A stretch of DNA of 64,000 bases from Eutypella sp. D-1 (lineage: Eukaryota; Ascomycota; Sordariomycetes; Xylariales; Diatrypaceae). The position numbers and the translations under genes were made by a program. Under the pieces are notes generated by a model, which made no database searches, had not been told where the DNA came from, and saw nothing but the letters and a program-made list of their open reading frames with translations. This document shows, in pieces, positions 11,673 to 22,393 of this stretch. Every line of letters starts with the position of its first letter. Position 1 is the first letter of the stretch. The stretch spans positions 2,666,001 to 2,730,000 of the forward strand of contig JAJTTP010000002.1 in NCBI GenBank assembly GCA_023313575.1, in the 5' to 3' direction.

Positions 11673-11782
11673 TATCCCTTTTACATCTTCTGTTATTTAA
11701 AATCAAGACCAGTAATAACGGCTTCGTTATACGTGAGGCTACCTCTGCCGGTAACACAATAGCCCTCGTTTTATACTGGTAA

Positions 11783-11832
11783 CAGCCACTAAGATAGCTA
11801 CTAGCCACTGGGATAGCCACTAGGATAGCCAC
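11783..11832. repeat. Short tandem repeat of GCCACTaggATA units
   Basis: Four imperfect copies of a unit of about 15 bases (GCCACTAAGATAGCTACTA, GCCACTGGGATA, GCCACTAGGATA, GCCACC) lie between the solo LTR and the right GATA palindrome. Confidence 0.5.
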
Positions 11833-11861
11833 CGCACCTGCCACCGGGCCGGCCACTACGA

Positions 11862-11995
11862 CAGATAGGATAGATAGAATCGATGGGATCGATAGGATAG
11901 ATTCGATAGATTTGGTATTTGGTAGATCTGATAGATTCTATCTATCCCATCGATTCTATTGATCCCATCGATTCTATCCCGTCGATCCCATAAAT
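11862..11995. repeat. GATA/GATC-rich imperfect palindrome, right copy
   Basis: The left arm from 11864 reads GATAGGATAGATAGAATCG then ATGGGATCGATAGG. The right arm (about 11934-11990) carries the complement (GATTCTATCTATCCCATCG, ATTGATCCCATCGATTCTAT). Eighteen consecutive bases, GATAGAATCGATGGGATC, occur in both orientations. Together with the copy at 11186-11312 it brackets the solo LTR. Confidence 0.6.
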
Positions 11996-12298
11996 CTTAC
12001 AAACCCCTGCCAGCCCTGGCGGCCCGGTAGCCTAATTAGCAACCTGGAAACCAGTAAATAACACTAACGGTTAGTACTAACCAGATATAGCTAATAACCG
12101 TGCACGGTACTGCCTGTTGAGTTACTTTCCTATTTGGGACATATGGGTCCGAAAGCCAGAGAAATTTTGGTGGAAAAAAAAAATCAATACAATAACCCTT
12201 CGTTTCACTGCGGTACTTCGTACCTCCATAAAACGAGGGCATTTTCCTTAAAACTTTCCATTTCCTTACAGATACCCTTTCCTGACACATACATGCAT

Positions 12299-14355
12299 CT
12301 ACACCGTGGAAGAATCGCCGGGATATAACTCCTTCCATGATCCCTCCTCGGTGACTATGTTCCCTTGGATCCATCTCTTGGAGAACCAATGGATAAGTCC
12401 CGTGACGACCGCCGTCAATCCGAAATACAGGACAATCCATGGCGAGACCGTCTGGTTGCTGTCGTTCGGAAGCCAATTAAAGAAAGTCATGGATAACACA
12501 GTTTGATTAGTTCACATTAGCCATTGCACAACAATTGCTAGGTGGCTAACATAAGAATGGAGCTATGGTGAAGGGGACTGTTCCCTCAGGAATGACAGTC
12601 AAATAAAGTCTCTTGCGCGACTCACAGCTAGGAACGTTCCGGGAAGAAACATCATTCCGAGGAAAGCAATCTAGTAAATTTTAGTATTCCGTATCCAGTT
12701 GCGAGTGCATGTAACGTGGGATTAACTAGGATAAGACAAAAGGAGACCGTACGCACTGTAATTGGTTAGCGACCGAGCGAGACAACGTTCAATAACTTTT
12801 AGTGGCCTGTTATCTTCTGGGTTTCTATTTCACACTATTGACTTTCGTCTGTATGTGTACACATGGTCGTGTGTGATGCTTAGATAAGTGTAAAGGAAGG
12901 GGAATACGGCAATGAACAAGTAATCTTTTGCAATCGAGAGAGTAAGCTAAGCAACATACCGTATCTCATCTGACTGCTATCCCGCTTAGAAGCATTTGCT
13001 TTAATGATCGTGGCCTTCGCATGTCTTCTTGAGTAGTAGTTCCATTCCTATGAGCTATATCAGTAATATGCACTCTCCACGGATCATTCAATATTAGTAT
13101 GACATACTAGCTGTCCGGCAAGCAATGTACCTCCTAGCACCGTTTCGCATTGCCTGACTTTTGTGTTCAACTCTTCACTCATCTCTTGAAGTCGAGCTAT
13201 TATCTTATCGTTCGCTTCCTGATCGATAGAGTGTGAGAGATTCTTGCCTATGATGTTCCAAGAATCATCCTTAGACAACACACGGCAGTGCTCGGACATA
13301 GACAGGATTTGTTCCCTCAAACTCTCGAGCCCATTCTTCAATGAGCTGACCCCCATCCATACCTTTGTTGTCTCGCAGTCTTTTGCCATTTGGGACGAAT
13401 CTGACACCTCTGGTTTCCGCTTCACACTCTCTTGATCCCAGAGCCTCTTTTCTGCATCAAGGATGTTTTGCTCTAACTCAAAGATCTTCTCCTCGAGTAC
13501 GCTAAGCAAGCGCTTCCGCTCAAGCTCTACATACACCATAGGCAGTATCATGGGGTGGAATGCTGTCTGACCTTTTGCACTCTTGAATCTGCCCAAGAAG
13601 ATCTCAGCGTAGTCTATAACATCATCTGTACCTCCGTACATGACAGCGATATTAACTTGCTTCTCTGGGAAGCAGGTAACGGACATCGCAATGTCATCAT
13701 CATCAGCTGGTGATATGGTATCCGATTTGCAACTGTACACTTGATACTATGTTAGGAAAATGGCTATCTCCCATTCATATTGAAGTAAACGGTACCTAGG
13801 CTAGGCCCCCCTATAGGACTTTCGTCCCACCGCACAAATTTGCTATTGAAAAAAGCGGTAGAAAATCTCGAGAGGGGGTGTGCAATAGCACGGTGCTGGA
13901 ACAGTTGCTTGCAAACGTGACGGAATGTTTCTTTCCCATACGGAAGCCACGTTGAAGTGACAAAGTCGTCAGGAATGCTGAGTCGTTTGTGGATGATGAG
14001 GAGCGTGGCAGGCCTGTCAAACAGTAGGTGGCACTATGCACAACAGGACGAAAGAGTTACATGGATATCATTAAAGTATAAGCGGTGGGTGGGGACGTAC
14101 TTCTTTCAGCCATGAGAGATACTGTTCTTCGGATTCAAATGTCTCGACATCAAGAAGCGTAGCGTCCTAAGGAAATTGATTTTTGTCAACAATCTATCCC
14201 TGGTTCTGGTACCTATCATACACCTCCGATATAATGCCTACCTTTTGATCCCTCCAGAGTCTAATAGTTCGGATCTCTAGACGTGCTCCGGGACAAAAGG
14301 TAAACCATTTAGTGTCCCTGTTTAAAAATTCGATACGGTCGCTAGCCCACTCCAT
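12299..14355 (-). pseudogene. CorA-like fungal membrane protein gene, probably inactivated
   Basis: Exons 14355-14242, 14166-14101, 14033-13796, 13739-13108 and 13047-12960 join in frame. They start MEWASDRIEFLNRDTKWFTF, continue through PATLLIIHKRLS, a DDDD segment and a coiled-coil (about residues 230-340), then EWNYYSRRHAKA and DSSQMRY. This is the layout of fungal CorA-like proteins with a C-terminal pair of membrane helices. The rest does not join. IAFLGMMFLPGTFLA at 12670-12626 lies 290 bases further on and is one base out of phase with the preceding donor. The final block (LSMTFFNWLPNDSNQTVSPW, 12508-12299) has an upstream stop and no AG acceptor between that stop and the conserved residues. 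At least two lesions therefore separate the soluble part from the membrane part. The family is known for Mg-transporter-like folds; the GMN motif is not visible here. Confidence 0.6.
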
Positions 14356-14800
14356 GACGTCTTAAGACATCGTGTTTAGAGTAGAATCATTTTCCATTTG
14401 AAATGTCCTGGAAAAATACACGACTGAATTTATGATGATTGTGCATGGCGACCCTACATAATGGGTAGACATATCCCACTTCAACTAATGCGGCTGAACT
14501 CACGTGGTGACGTCAGAATATGTCGGTACAAACAAGGCTGATAATTACGCATGTTGCACAGCGTTTTCCCGGCTTATTTGTGCCAGGGAAACGCCTGGCA
14601 TAAGCCTGAGTGCGGCTGTAACGTTGGACGTCAAAGGCACGCCAGATGCATGCACCCTTCAACTAACCGCATAAAGCCTGGAATCCCGGTCATTTCCCGA
14701 GTCTGCTGACTTGTTTGGAATGATAGCAAGGTAGTAAAGTAAGTGGGACTTGGATCAGCATGGATTCTACCCAAATGTTTGTCCAGTGAAAAATATCGCA

Positions 14801-14905
14801 TAGCTGAGCAAGTCGTTGAGATAAGAAATGGAACAGCCCGATAGGGTGGAGGAGGTAGTGGTGTTAGGACTGTTCCATTTCTTGTGTCCACGACTTGCTA
14901 AGTTA
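14801..14905. repeat. Long imperfect inverted repeat (arms ~37 bp)
   Basis: The left arm at 14801-14838 contains GCAAGTCG, then AAGAAATGGAACAG. The right arm at about 14869-14905 is its reverse complement with about six differences. The central loop is about 30 bases. It looks like a small hairpin element or MITE remnant; no clear target-site duplication is visible. Confidence 0.6.
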
Positions 14906-15275
14906 CTCCATGAGAGTCGCCTATTCCGAACATACTACTAAATGCTTCACCAGCAGCCGTCGGCATATTCTCCCCTGGCATATATACACGTCTCCTTCGT
15001 CTCTCCCAACTCGGCCTTCTAGTGGTCAAGATTATGACCTTGTGAGTAAAAGTATTCTTACATAAATTTGGAGACTTGATATGGTTTTGTAGTTTGTTGA
15101 TGTATGATATTCTTATTTGTCTTGAGTTGTTAATCTGAAAGTTATATTGTATAGGTATTTACAGTAAATAAATCTACCTAGGTAGGTACCTACTAGGTAT
15201 ACTTAGGTAGTAATGTCACACGGGACATAGCTATTTGGGTAACTGAGGTGCTGTCAGACTGACAGGTAAGGTGGT

Positions 15276-15770
15276 GTGATCAACTGGGAATTTTTATCTA
15301 TGGGAGAAGGGGGGGGGGGTCGACTGATGGATGGAGTCAACGTAGCACCGGTCTACTTCCCGTGTTCAGAGTTTCCCCTCTATTTAGTTGAAGGTCCCCC
15401 CCCTTCTTCAATTACAGTACGCCCTAAGCATTCAAATAACACTGTGCGCAAGCAACAACTACTTCACCACATCTTTAAGATGGACTGCACCAGCTCGCAA
15501 ACGAAGCTTCGCAAATTATCTCTCAATTTCAGAAAGATACTTCACAGAGTTGGGCGCCTTCTCGGCTGTCCTTTCCGATACCTATTCTGCGAACGAACAA
15601 TACCCGTGACAATCCCACCCTCCGAGGAATTTAGGAATCGTGAGAGTACATACGGCCCTCCCCAAGTTATACCGAATAGAAATATCGATAACCTGAGGCT
15701 TGGGATGGTACTTAAGGACAGGTTTGGTTCACAGTTTTTCCTTGTGGTCAGTTCACCGAATCGATCATGA
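15276..15770 (+). CDS. Uncertain open reading frame, 164 codons, unknown
   Basis: An open frame in an otherwise gene-poor region. A second possible start at Met 69 gives a basic segment (LRKLSLNFRKILHRVGRLLG) followed by a Pro- and Glu-containing tail. There is no signal peptide, no recognised domain and no splice partner. It could be chance, a relic or a lineage-specific small gene. Confidence 0.15.
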   Translation: MINWEFLSMGEGGGGRLMDGVNVAPVYFPCSEFPLYLVEGPPPSSITVRPKHSNNTVRKQQLLHHIFKMDCTSSQTKLRKLSLNFRKILHRVGRLLGCPFRYLFCERTIPVTIPPSEEFRNRESTYGPPQVIPNRNIDNLRLGMVLKDRFGSQFFLVVSSPNRS

Positions 15771-17962
15771 TTTCCAAGCTAAAGATAAGTAGGCAAGGCG
15801 CAATGAATACCAGGTGTATGCCCCTGGACGTCTTGCGGAGTCAGAAATTGCTGGTTGTCGATTGGCGCGCCCACCCCCCCGCTTGTACGCATCATCAGAC
15901 CTGGAGAAAGGCGGTACCGCACGGCATGTTTAACATCATTACGGTTGAAATTTCCCCTTCACGGTGGACGACTGGCAGGTATAACCTATCTTTGGCGTTA
16001 TGGGTATTTCCGGCACCTGTATTCACAATGCACTGTAAGCGTATCTGTTTATCATAAATAGCAATGAGTTATGGGCAGGGCACCCCAGAGGATTTCAATT
16101 GTGCATGTATATGTGATATAGTATTGCCAATTTTAGTGCCCTCCTGGTCTAACACTCGTATATAGATGCAACCGGTTTTTCATATGTATGCGTATGCTCA
16201 ATAATCCTAGTAGACTATTCCTAATGATTCTTCAAAGAAGGGAGGGGGGTTAGTAGGAGGTAATTGGGTAGATCTCTCTCCCAGAAGAGTCCGCCCATTT
16301 TCAGCTAAGAATGCAAGTGGCAACCAACCCAACACTGATACACAGTTGGTCGCACATGCCAACAAACAACGCAGCCTGATATGCCCTGTAAACCCTTAGC
16401 GTTAAACGTTGCACGAGGATTGTTTGCGTCTTGTCCAAAATAGCAAGTAGTCAAGTCCGAGAGATACTACCCATCCCGCATCTCGATGCCACCTTTTCGG
16501 TGAAAGAAAATGAATTTGACAATGTGAGACAACGCCAAGATCTCCTCCGAAGGGAATGTGCATGGGACAGCCAAGCTACCTAAAGTTGCATGTAGGACTC
16601 GGCGGTCCGAAGCAAACCAATACTCATTTTTCCGTGTCAATCTTTCAGCATTAGGCAAGGATTCGACAGCCTCGCCCCTCCGGTTGCCTCACCTCATAGT
16701 GTCCCGTATGTACAATAAACGTAAGGCATGCACCTTCCTTGACTCGAGGCGTTGTACTCTTTTCTGGGATGTATTCATGCAATCATTTGGGGGCCTTTAT
16801 TACCTCTTCGGGGCGACAGTTAGCAGTTAGGTGCACACCATAGTTACTTTTATGGGACCAGCAATCCCTTTGATTCGGTTTCGGGATAAGGAATTCTGTA
16901 ACGCCCCCGCCCCCAAGACGCCCGACATGGCAGGCTACGAAACCTGGAAGCCACTGCTGCCTGACCTCGCTGCCCACTCCTCGACCCCAGCAACAGTAGC
17001 TGTCGTAGATTTGTTGTCTTCCAGTTCAAAGATTCTGGGCCTCGAAAACTCTAATTGATCTTTGTACTGTTGATGTAATATGTGCAGGCATTATCACATG
17101 CTGTATAAGATCCTTCCTTTAATAGGTTCATTTGCAAAACAATGTTTCATCTAGAGGGGCGTGGCTTATACCGGCACGCGACATGGTGCTAAAAAGTTGA
17201 ATACTTGACATGCGACGGCGAACTGCGAAGGCTGAATTGTGGATGGCATGTCAGGTCAGCACAGCTCAGAATTTCGCTACACATCTAGTTTCCTTGTGGT
17301 AATATTATTTGTTATAATATTCATTAACACCTGTGATTTCGGGCGTCTTAATGATGTCATATTCATTAACCTGTTAACAGTCCTGTTGGAACAGGCTGCC
17401 ACCGTTCAAATAGTGGTAGTTCAGGATCGCCCCTACCAGCTACTGTGTACAACTCCAAATCAGATCTCAACATCACCTCTATCGAGTCCTTAACGAGTGT
17501 ATTGTCGGACATATGTCGCATTATTAGCTACATGTCATAGGTGCCTAGTGATCAGTACTGGTTCCTGCCTCCTTTCTCTTCGGTGGCAACAAATAATATA
17601 CTGTTCCCGAAAAGAGATTTACCTCGAAAGCTCTCAGTAGTGGTGGCATATTCTAGGCCTATCTAACTATCCTGGTTCCTGCAAAGAGCCTTCTAGTCAT
17701 AGAAGCAAACACTCGTTAAATTCTCACTCAAGTGATTGATACCCCTATAGTGGGTCATGCAGAATAGGGGGAGTAACGAATCTGGTGTAGCGGGTCATCT
17801 ATCAACGGATTTGATCCGAATATGCACTTAGTAGCACTCATGCTCTCTATACCTCAGGGATATTCCAAACCAGAAGTGTTGATTTAGAATTACAACTATG
17901 CACGTCCTTATGTCTACCTGCATCTTTTATACCACAATGATTTCCTGTCATGGATCACACTA

Positions 17963-18010
17963 TGTGGGGCAGCATACCCCTATCACCCCTATTTTCTAAC
18001 ATGCCCCACA
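17963..18010. repeat. Perfect 9-bp inverted ends around a 30-base core
   Basis: TGTGGGGCA at 17963-17971 is matched by TGCCCCACA at 18002-18010, with a core holding repeated CCCCTAT words. On the minus strand a TATAAAAG lies at about 17922-17930, so this may be the edge of an old LTR. No target-site duplication was found. Confidence 0.35.
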
Positions 18011-18751
18011 GTTACAGACACGCATATAGCAGTAGTACCAGCAGCACCGCCCCCATTACCACCGTGTCTGATTATAGACCACAATACGGAGTAACCGAGC
18101 AACAATCACTAAAATTCCAACTCGATTGAGCGAGACGCCCAGAAATTTGATCGACTTTGCTACAGACGGGTCCATGCCATTGATGCCCAGCAGGTTGTGC
18201 CTTCATTGACGCATTCCATGACGCATCCCTAGAGGTCTACCCGCGTCCGCGCTTGATATTGGCAAATTCGCCATTTATTGTCTTAGCATTGGCGTCTGAA
18301 TCAAACCGTCACCAAAAATTTGTGTTTGAGTCCCGTAACCCCGTTTAAATTCTCCAAACCTTTGCTGAATCTGTAAAGCCAGTCGACTAAGGGCAGATTG
18401 AGCCTTTAAAGCTTATCAACCGAGTACCCTTTTGTTAGAAATCTAGCATTATGATGGGCGCGGAGGCTGCAATCTAGCGGATGATTGCCGTCCGATCATA
18501 ATAAAATAAAATGCCTATCAAGGTAAGCATCTTTGTAGACGTACATTAGCTATCTAGGGAGCCAGGGAGATGGTTTTTAGGGTATTACTACTCCGTAGAT
18601 CCTACGAAACCAAGCGCTACTATCATTATCCTCAACTTTGTTCCAATTTCTTGTTCATTTTCACTTTAATACACTCTTGGCTACATAGTGTAGCCGCGGT
18701 CATATGATTCAGAGTGAGGTCCTCAGCCACATCTTGATAGTAAGCAATTGG

Positions 18752-19820
18752 CTATCTCTCAATACCAGAATTGTCACTTGCTCTTTTATCGACCGCCCAC
18801 TCTGCCAAACTTCGAAAGCTCATACACTGCCGCGCTACACCCCATGTTTTTAAGCCTTGACCACCAATCTCAATAGGCTCCAAAGTCAGATCGGGGCTGC
18901 ACATGACAGACTGTCGGAGATACTCGATGCAGTGGCGACCGTGTGCCAGCATCATCTCGGCGTCGGAAATATTCAGTGGCATAGTGCCAACCGATGTATT
19001 GTATAAATTGAAGAACGAGTCGCGCAAGGTGTACTACGTTGGCTAATTAGGTATGTTCGAAGCATTGCTGAGAATACATACGAACCAGACAATGTAGCGT
19101 ATGGAATGCAGCAATATTGTAGGTCATCGTGCCTAGTTCATTTTGAATGGGAAGGCGAACAACACCTTGGCCCTGTTATATACGTAAGTCTAATAGGACT
19201 GTGGTAATCAGAAGTGTAGGGGTCTAACTTGGAATCAAAGATACCCAAGATGCCTTAACTTCCTGGCTTGGGTTGTTTGCAAAGTCTTTGTCAAACTCGA
19301 AAGATTTGACCTCTTCTGGGACTACATAAAAGAGCTGTGAGTAACTGTGCATAATTTCTTTTTAAAAGTAGCGAAGGGGATCACATACAGTCAGGCATGA
19401 AGGACCCAATATCAGAAGGTGTATTAGAATGTCTACTATAACCGGGGCCGGGTCTGGGTAAGGATATAGGGTGCAATAGCGACCCTAAGACGAACGATAG
19501 GATAATAAGAGCTATACTGCCAACGACGAAACTCAAACTGAAGCTTATCGAAGTGGTGTCGCAACCAGTGTGGGCCCTTTTGGGCCCACCCTGGCCACCT
19601 ATAAAAGGAGCGCCCGGGGCTAGGTTTGGGAGATTCTTCTTCTTTTTCCTTCCTTCCCCAGAGCCGTAGACGGGCCCTTTTGGGCCCTCAAATATACGCA
19701 TTTTTTGTTGCGACAAGTGGTAATGTGATGGAAAGACCACTGGGCAGATGATTCATCTACTGCGCTGTCAATGGCGGCGTTCTCCTGCTGAACTACCTGG
19801 TATACGTATTCTTGCGACAT
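18752..19820 (-). CDS. UstYa-family (DUF3328) oxidase-like protein
   Basis: Exons 19820-19741, 19543-19385, 19344-19245, 19172-19086 and 19033-18752 join in frame, giving 235 residues. Family knowledge: UstYa proteins are single-pass membrane proteins that carry out oxidative cyclisation and related steps in fungal RiPP and other secondary pathways; two HxxHC motifs are essential. Both are seen here: FHTLHCLYTLRD, and HGRHCIEYLRQSVMC followed by TLEP and WGVARQC. A membrane segment (FSLSFVVGSIALIILSFVLG) lies at about residues 28-47, with a short acidic N-terminus before it. Intron 1 (197 bases) is enlarged by a repeat-bounded segment (see 19570-19687). Intron 2 in this model is only 40 bases. 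The third junction is uncertain: the donor chosen at 19244 removes a conserved-looking VSLIP, and keeping that segment would break the frame. It lies 333 bases from the methyltransferase gene, in the same direction. Confidence 0.75.
19570..19687. repeat. Paired 16-mers GGGCCCTTTTGGGCCC exactly 100 bp apart
   Basis: Copies lie at 19572-19587 and 19672-19687. Each folds as a GGGCCC stem with a TTTT loop; the left one extends to an 8-bp stem (19570-19589). Between them lie CTATAAAAGG at about 19609 and a pyrimidine-rich tract. The segment lies wholly inside intron 1 of the UstYa gene, suggesting a small inserted element. Confidence 0.6.
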
Positions 19821-20153
19821 ATTGAACCAAGCCGACGAGATAAAAGCAATGCAGGCAACTTAAGATGTAATTCTTTGTAAGTCCTGCGCATATAGAATTC
19901 AAACACTGGTAGAGAGAAATCCGGGGTTGCGCTTCTAGTTAGTGGTTGTGGGTCCTTGTTAGGCCAGGTAGGAGACTGTCAAGATCGAAGGAAAGGCTGT
20001 AAAGGACATTCGGTATAAAAATGTTCTAGTATAAAGCATGGGGCAAAAACAATCCTCAGTACAAAGTACAAAGTAGATAATAGATAGCACTGACACCCGA
20101 GGATAGATACGTAGAAGTAACACAAAGTACTCAGTAAGACAGCGTTGGGGTTA
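19821..20153. other. Spacer between methyltransferase and UstYa genes
   Basis: The 3' flank of the methyltransferase gene and the promoter side of the UstYa gene. It contains AAAGTACAAAGTA words near 20060. I see no gene. Confidence 0.4.
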
Positions 20154-21776
20154 CTACAATCCCTGCACCAGTTGATGCATGTAACCTTCATCGCTGCATG
20201 CTGTGTGGCGGCCCATCAAGATTAGCACACCCTTAGCCCTGCCATTGGCCTCAATGATCCACCTCATTGCGCCCGGAGGCTTGTAGGCGCCCACATACTG
20301 AAACCGTGGGTCGGCTTGCCGGAAGAGTTCTGGCCATTCGTGCATTTCACGCTGTTGGGCGTTCAGAAGTTGCTGCATGCCCACATCCATGTTGCTGAGA
20401 AATCGCAAGCTATAGTCAGACCCACTATCAATGACGCGATGGGTAGAAAAAAACTCACATGGCTCTTTGTGCATCTGCCGTGGATAGCGTCTCTAGGCCA
20501 GGAAGGATGCGCTCGTTGATCACGATGCTAGCCCCTGGCTCCAAGGCCGGTACGAGGTTCTGAAGGATCAGAATGCAGTACTTGTCCGCCCAGTTGTGGA
20601 ATATAGACCGGAAAAAGTAAACCTGGGCGGTGACGGGCTGCTTCGTAAAGAAGTCACTAGAGCGGGGGCATTAGTATCACAAGAGTATCGACCCCCCGAA
20701 GGATCGCAGCGCTACTGACTGTGCCATGAATGTCACCCTGTCCTGTAGTTTGGTGGGCAGCCTCGCCTGTCCTTCTGCTACCACCTCTGGGAGATCTTGG
20801 ACGATGCATGTAACATTCGGAAAACGTTCGGCAATGCTCGTAGCGACACTACCGTGTGAGCCCCCAACATCAACTATTGTGCCCTTGGTTGCCCAGGGGT
20901 AATTATCTAATAATATGTGTGAAGGCTCCTTATCTCGCGAGAAGTACATGCCGAACCTACCCGCCCGCTCTGGGTCTTGAGTGATGATCTCAAACATGCT
21001 TCGACTGCTATTGTTGGCAAGACTGAACCCCTATATCATTTCAGTATCTCTTTATGGCCGTCAACGCAGAGTGGGACTTACAGTTTCATTGCTCTCTTCT
21101 GAGTTAGGCCACTTCTCCATGGCATCAGCCATCTGACCAGTCTCCAGGTTAGTATTTATGTTCCCGAATTACGAGCGAGCATCACATTTGCTTACTTTCA
21201 CGCCAGCCGGCCAAAACTCATCCAGCTCAACAACGAGAGAGTTTCGCATAAGGCCGTCTTGGGCGAGAATAGCCGACAGTGCAGAGTGAGTAATGGTGTT
21301 GGGCGTATTTTCCTGGAAGATGTGATGGTTGATAATTGCATGCCGAATAATCCGTCGCACATTTTTCACGTTCAAACCCGAGAACTGCGACATAGCCTCG
21401 AACGTTGTAGAACCCCCGATGGCGAATGATTTATCCAGCTGGAATCGAAGTATAGCCTTGACGCTGGCGTAGGCAGTCCACTGCCGCCCACTTATGAACA
21501 TTATTCGGGCTTTGAGAACTCTGTGTTGAAACTAACCTGGAAATAAAGCAAAGATTTAGGACCTGTCATGAGTGCCTTAAGCTCATCGCAAGCTGCAAGA
21601 ACAGCACCTCGCGATGCTTCTACATCCCTAGCGTCTTCAGGGATAGGGATAGTCCATGGTGCATCTACATCTAGCGACGGAGTGGGGAGGCTATTCTTGA
21701 CGAGGAAACTGTCTACTTTCGCCGTTTCTTTGGCGATGATGGAACAAAGTTCGACAATTCTGTTTGTTACAGCCAT
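20154..21776 (-). CDS. SAM-dependent O-methyltransferase (fungal OMT/COMT type)
   Basis: Six exons join cleanly: 21776-21537, 21480-21196, 21132-21082, 21030-20720, 20656-20459 and 20409-20154, giving 446 residues. The N-terminal half is the winged-helix dimerisation region (WTAYASVKAILRF, then a VRRIIRHAIINH segment). The Rossmann half has the SAM-binding glycine motif VDVGGSHGS at about residues 245-253, an acidic/aromatic QDLPEVV strand end, and HNWADKYC with the catalytic His near 316. Family knowledge: these enzymes methylate phenolic hydroxyls in polyketide and alkaloid pathways. All introns are GT-AG and no frame is broken, so the gene appears functional, unlike the decayed Pth11-like gene on its upstream side. 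It sits in tandem with the UstYa gene and on the opposite strand from the tyrosinase. Confidence 0.88.
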
Positions 21777-22390
21777 GTTGATGCTGAGTGAGTCTTGGTA
21801 TCAATATGATATTTACCATGCAAGGCTCTTGAATGAGGGTGAGAAGTCTATGGAAGCAGTAGATAGGATCTTTTCACACATCACGGATGGAGGGACGAGA
21901 CAAAAGGTATGAGGGGCAATTATAGGTGCTTAACTTGGGAAGGTGCTGTGTACGTATGCACCTACTTATCACTGATATTCACATTGATGTGAGTATGGCC
22001 TGACCCTGGAAAGTCAGGACAGATCATGAATGCAAGGGTAAAATTTGATCAAACGCCGATTCGTAAAACAGAAAGTGGTAACCATATTCGGCTGGAACTA
22101 CATACACCTGTCAGTACAGCATCCCGCATGGGTACTTGGATGCCTAGGTACTAGGTCGTGGTAATTAATCTACACAAGTTACTGATATCCATGGAACTGG
22201 AATTGTGATAACTGAGATGGTTTATATGTTGTATGGTATTACCTGGGCAGTCAATTATAAAAATAGCATTGGGCGGGGTTGCTTGTTAGGGGGCTGGAGC
22301 ACCATATGTTATCGAACCACAGTTCGTGCGACGCTGGTGCCCCTGGTCCTGCATTACATTCTCACAAATGGCCCAATTTAGGTTCGAACT
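21777..22390. other. Spacer upstream of the methyltransferase gene
   Basis: The promoter side of the methyltransferase gene, AT-rich, with GGTACTAGGTCG-type words near 22145. No gene was recognised. The 114-codon plus frame at 21568-21912 is mainly the antisense of exon 1. Confidence 0.4.
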
Positions 22391-22393
22391 TTT

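Larger units (their letters stand above)
14906..18751. other. Long AT-rich region without a defensible gene
   Basis: About 3.8 kb. TACCTA/TAGGTA words cluster at 15170-15215, and there is a G run at 15310-15319. The longest open frame is 15276-15770 (plus, 164 codons, entered separately). Smaller frames at 16558-16830 and 16831-17058 are open but unrecognised. A hairpin at 17963-18010 and a TATAAAAG on the minus strand near 17925 may be retroelement remnants. Confidence 0.35.
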
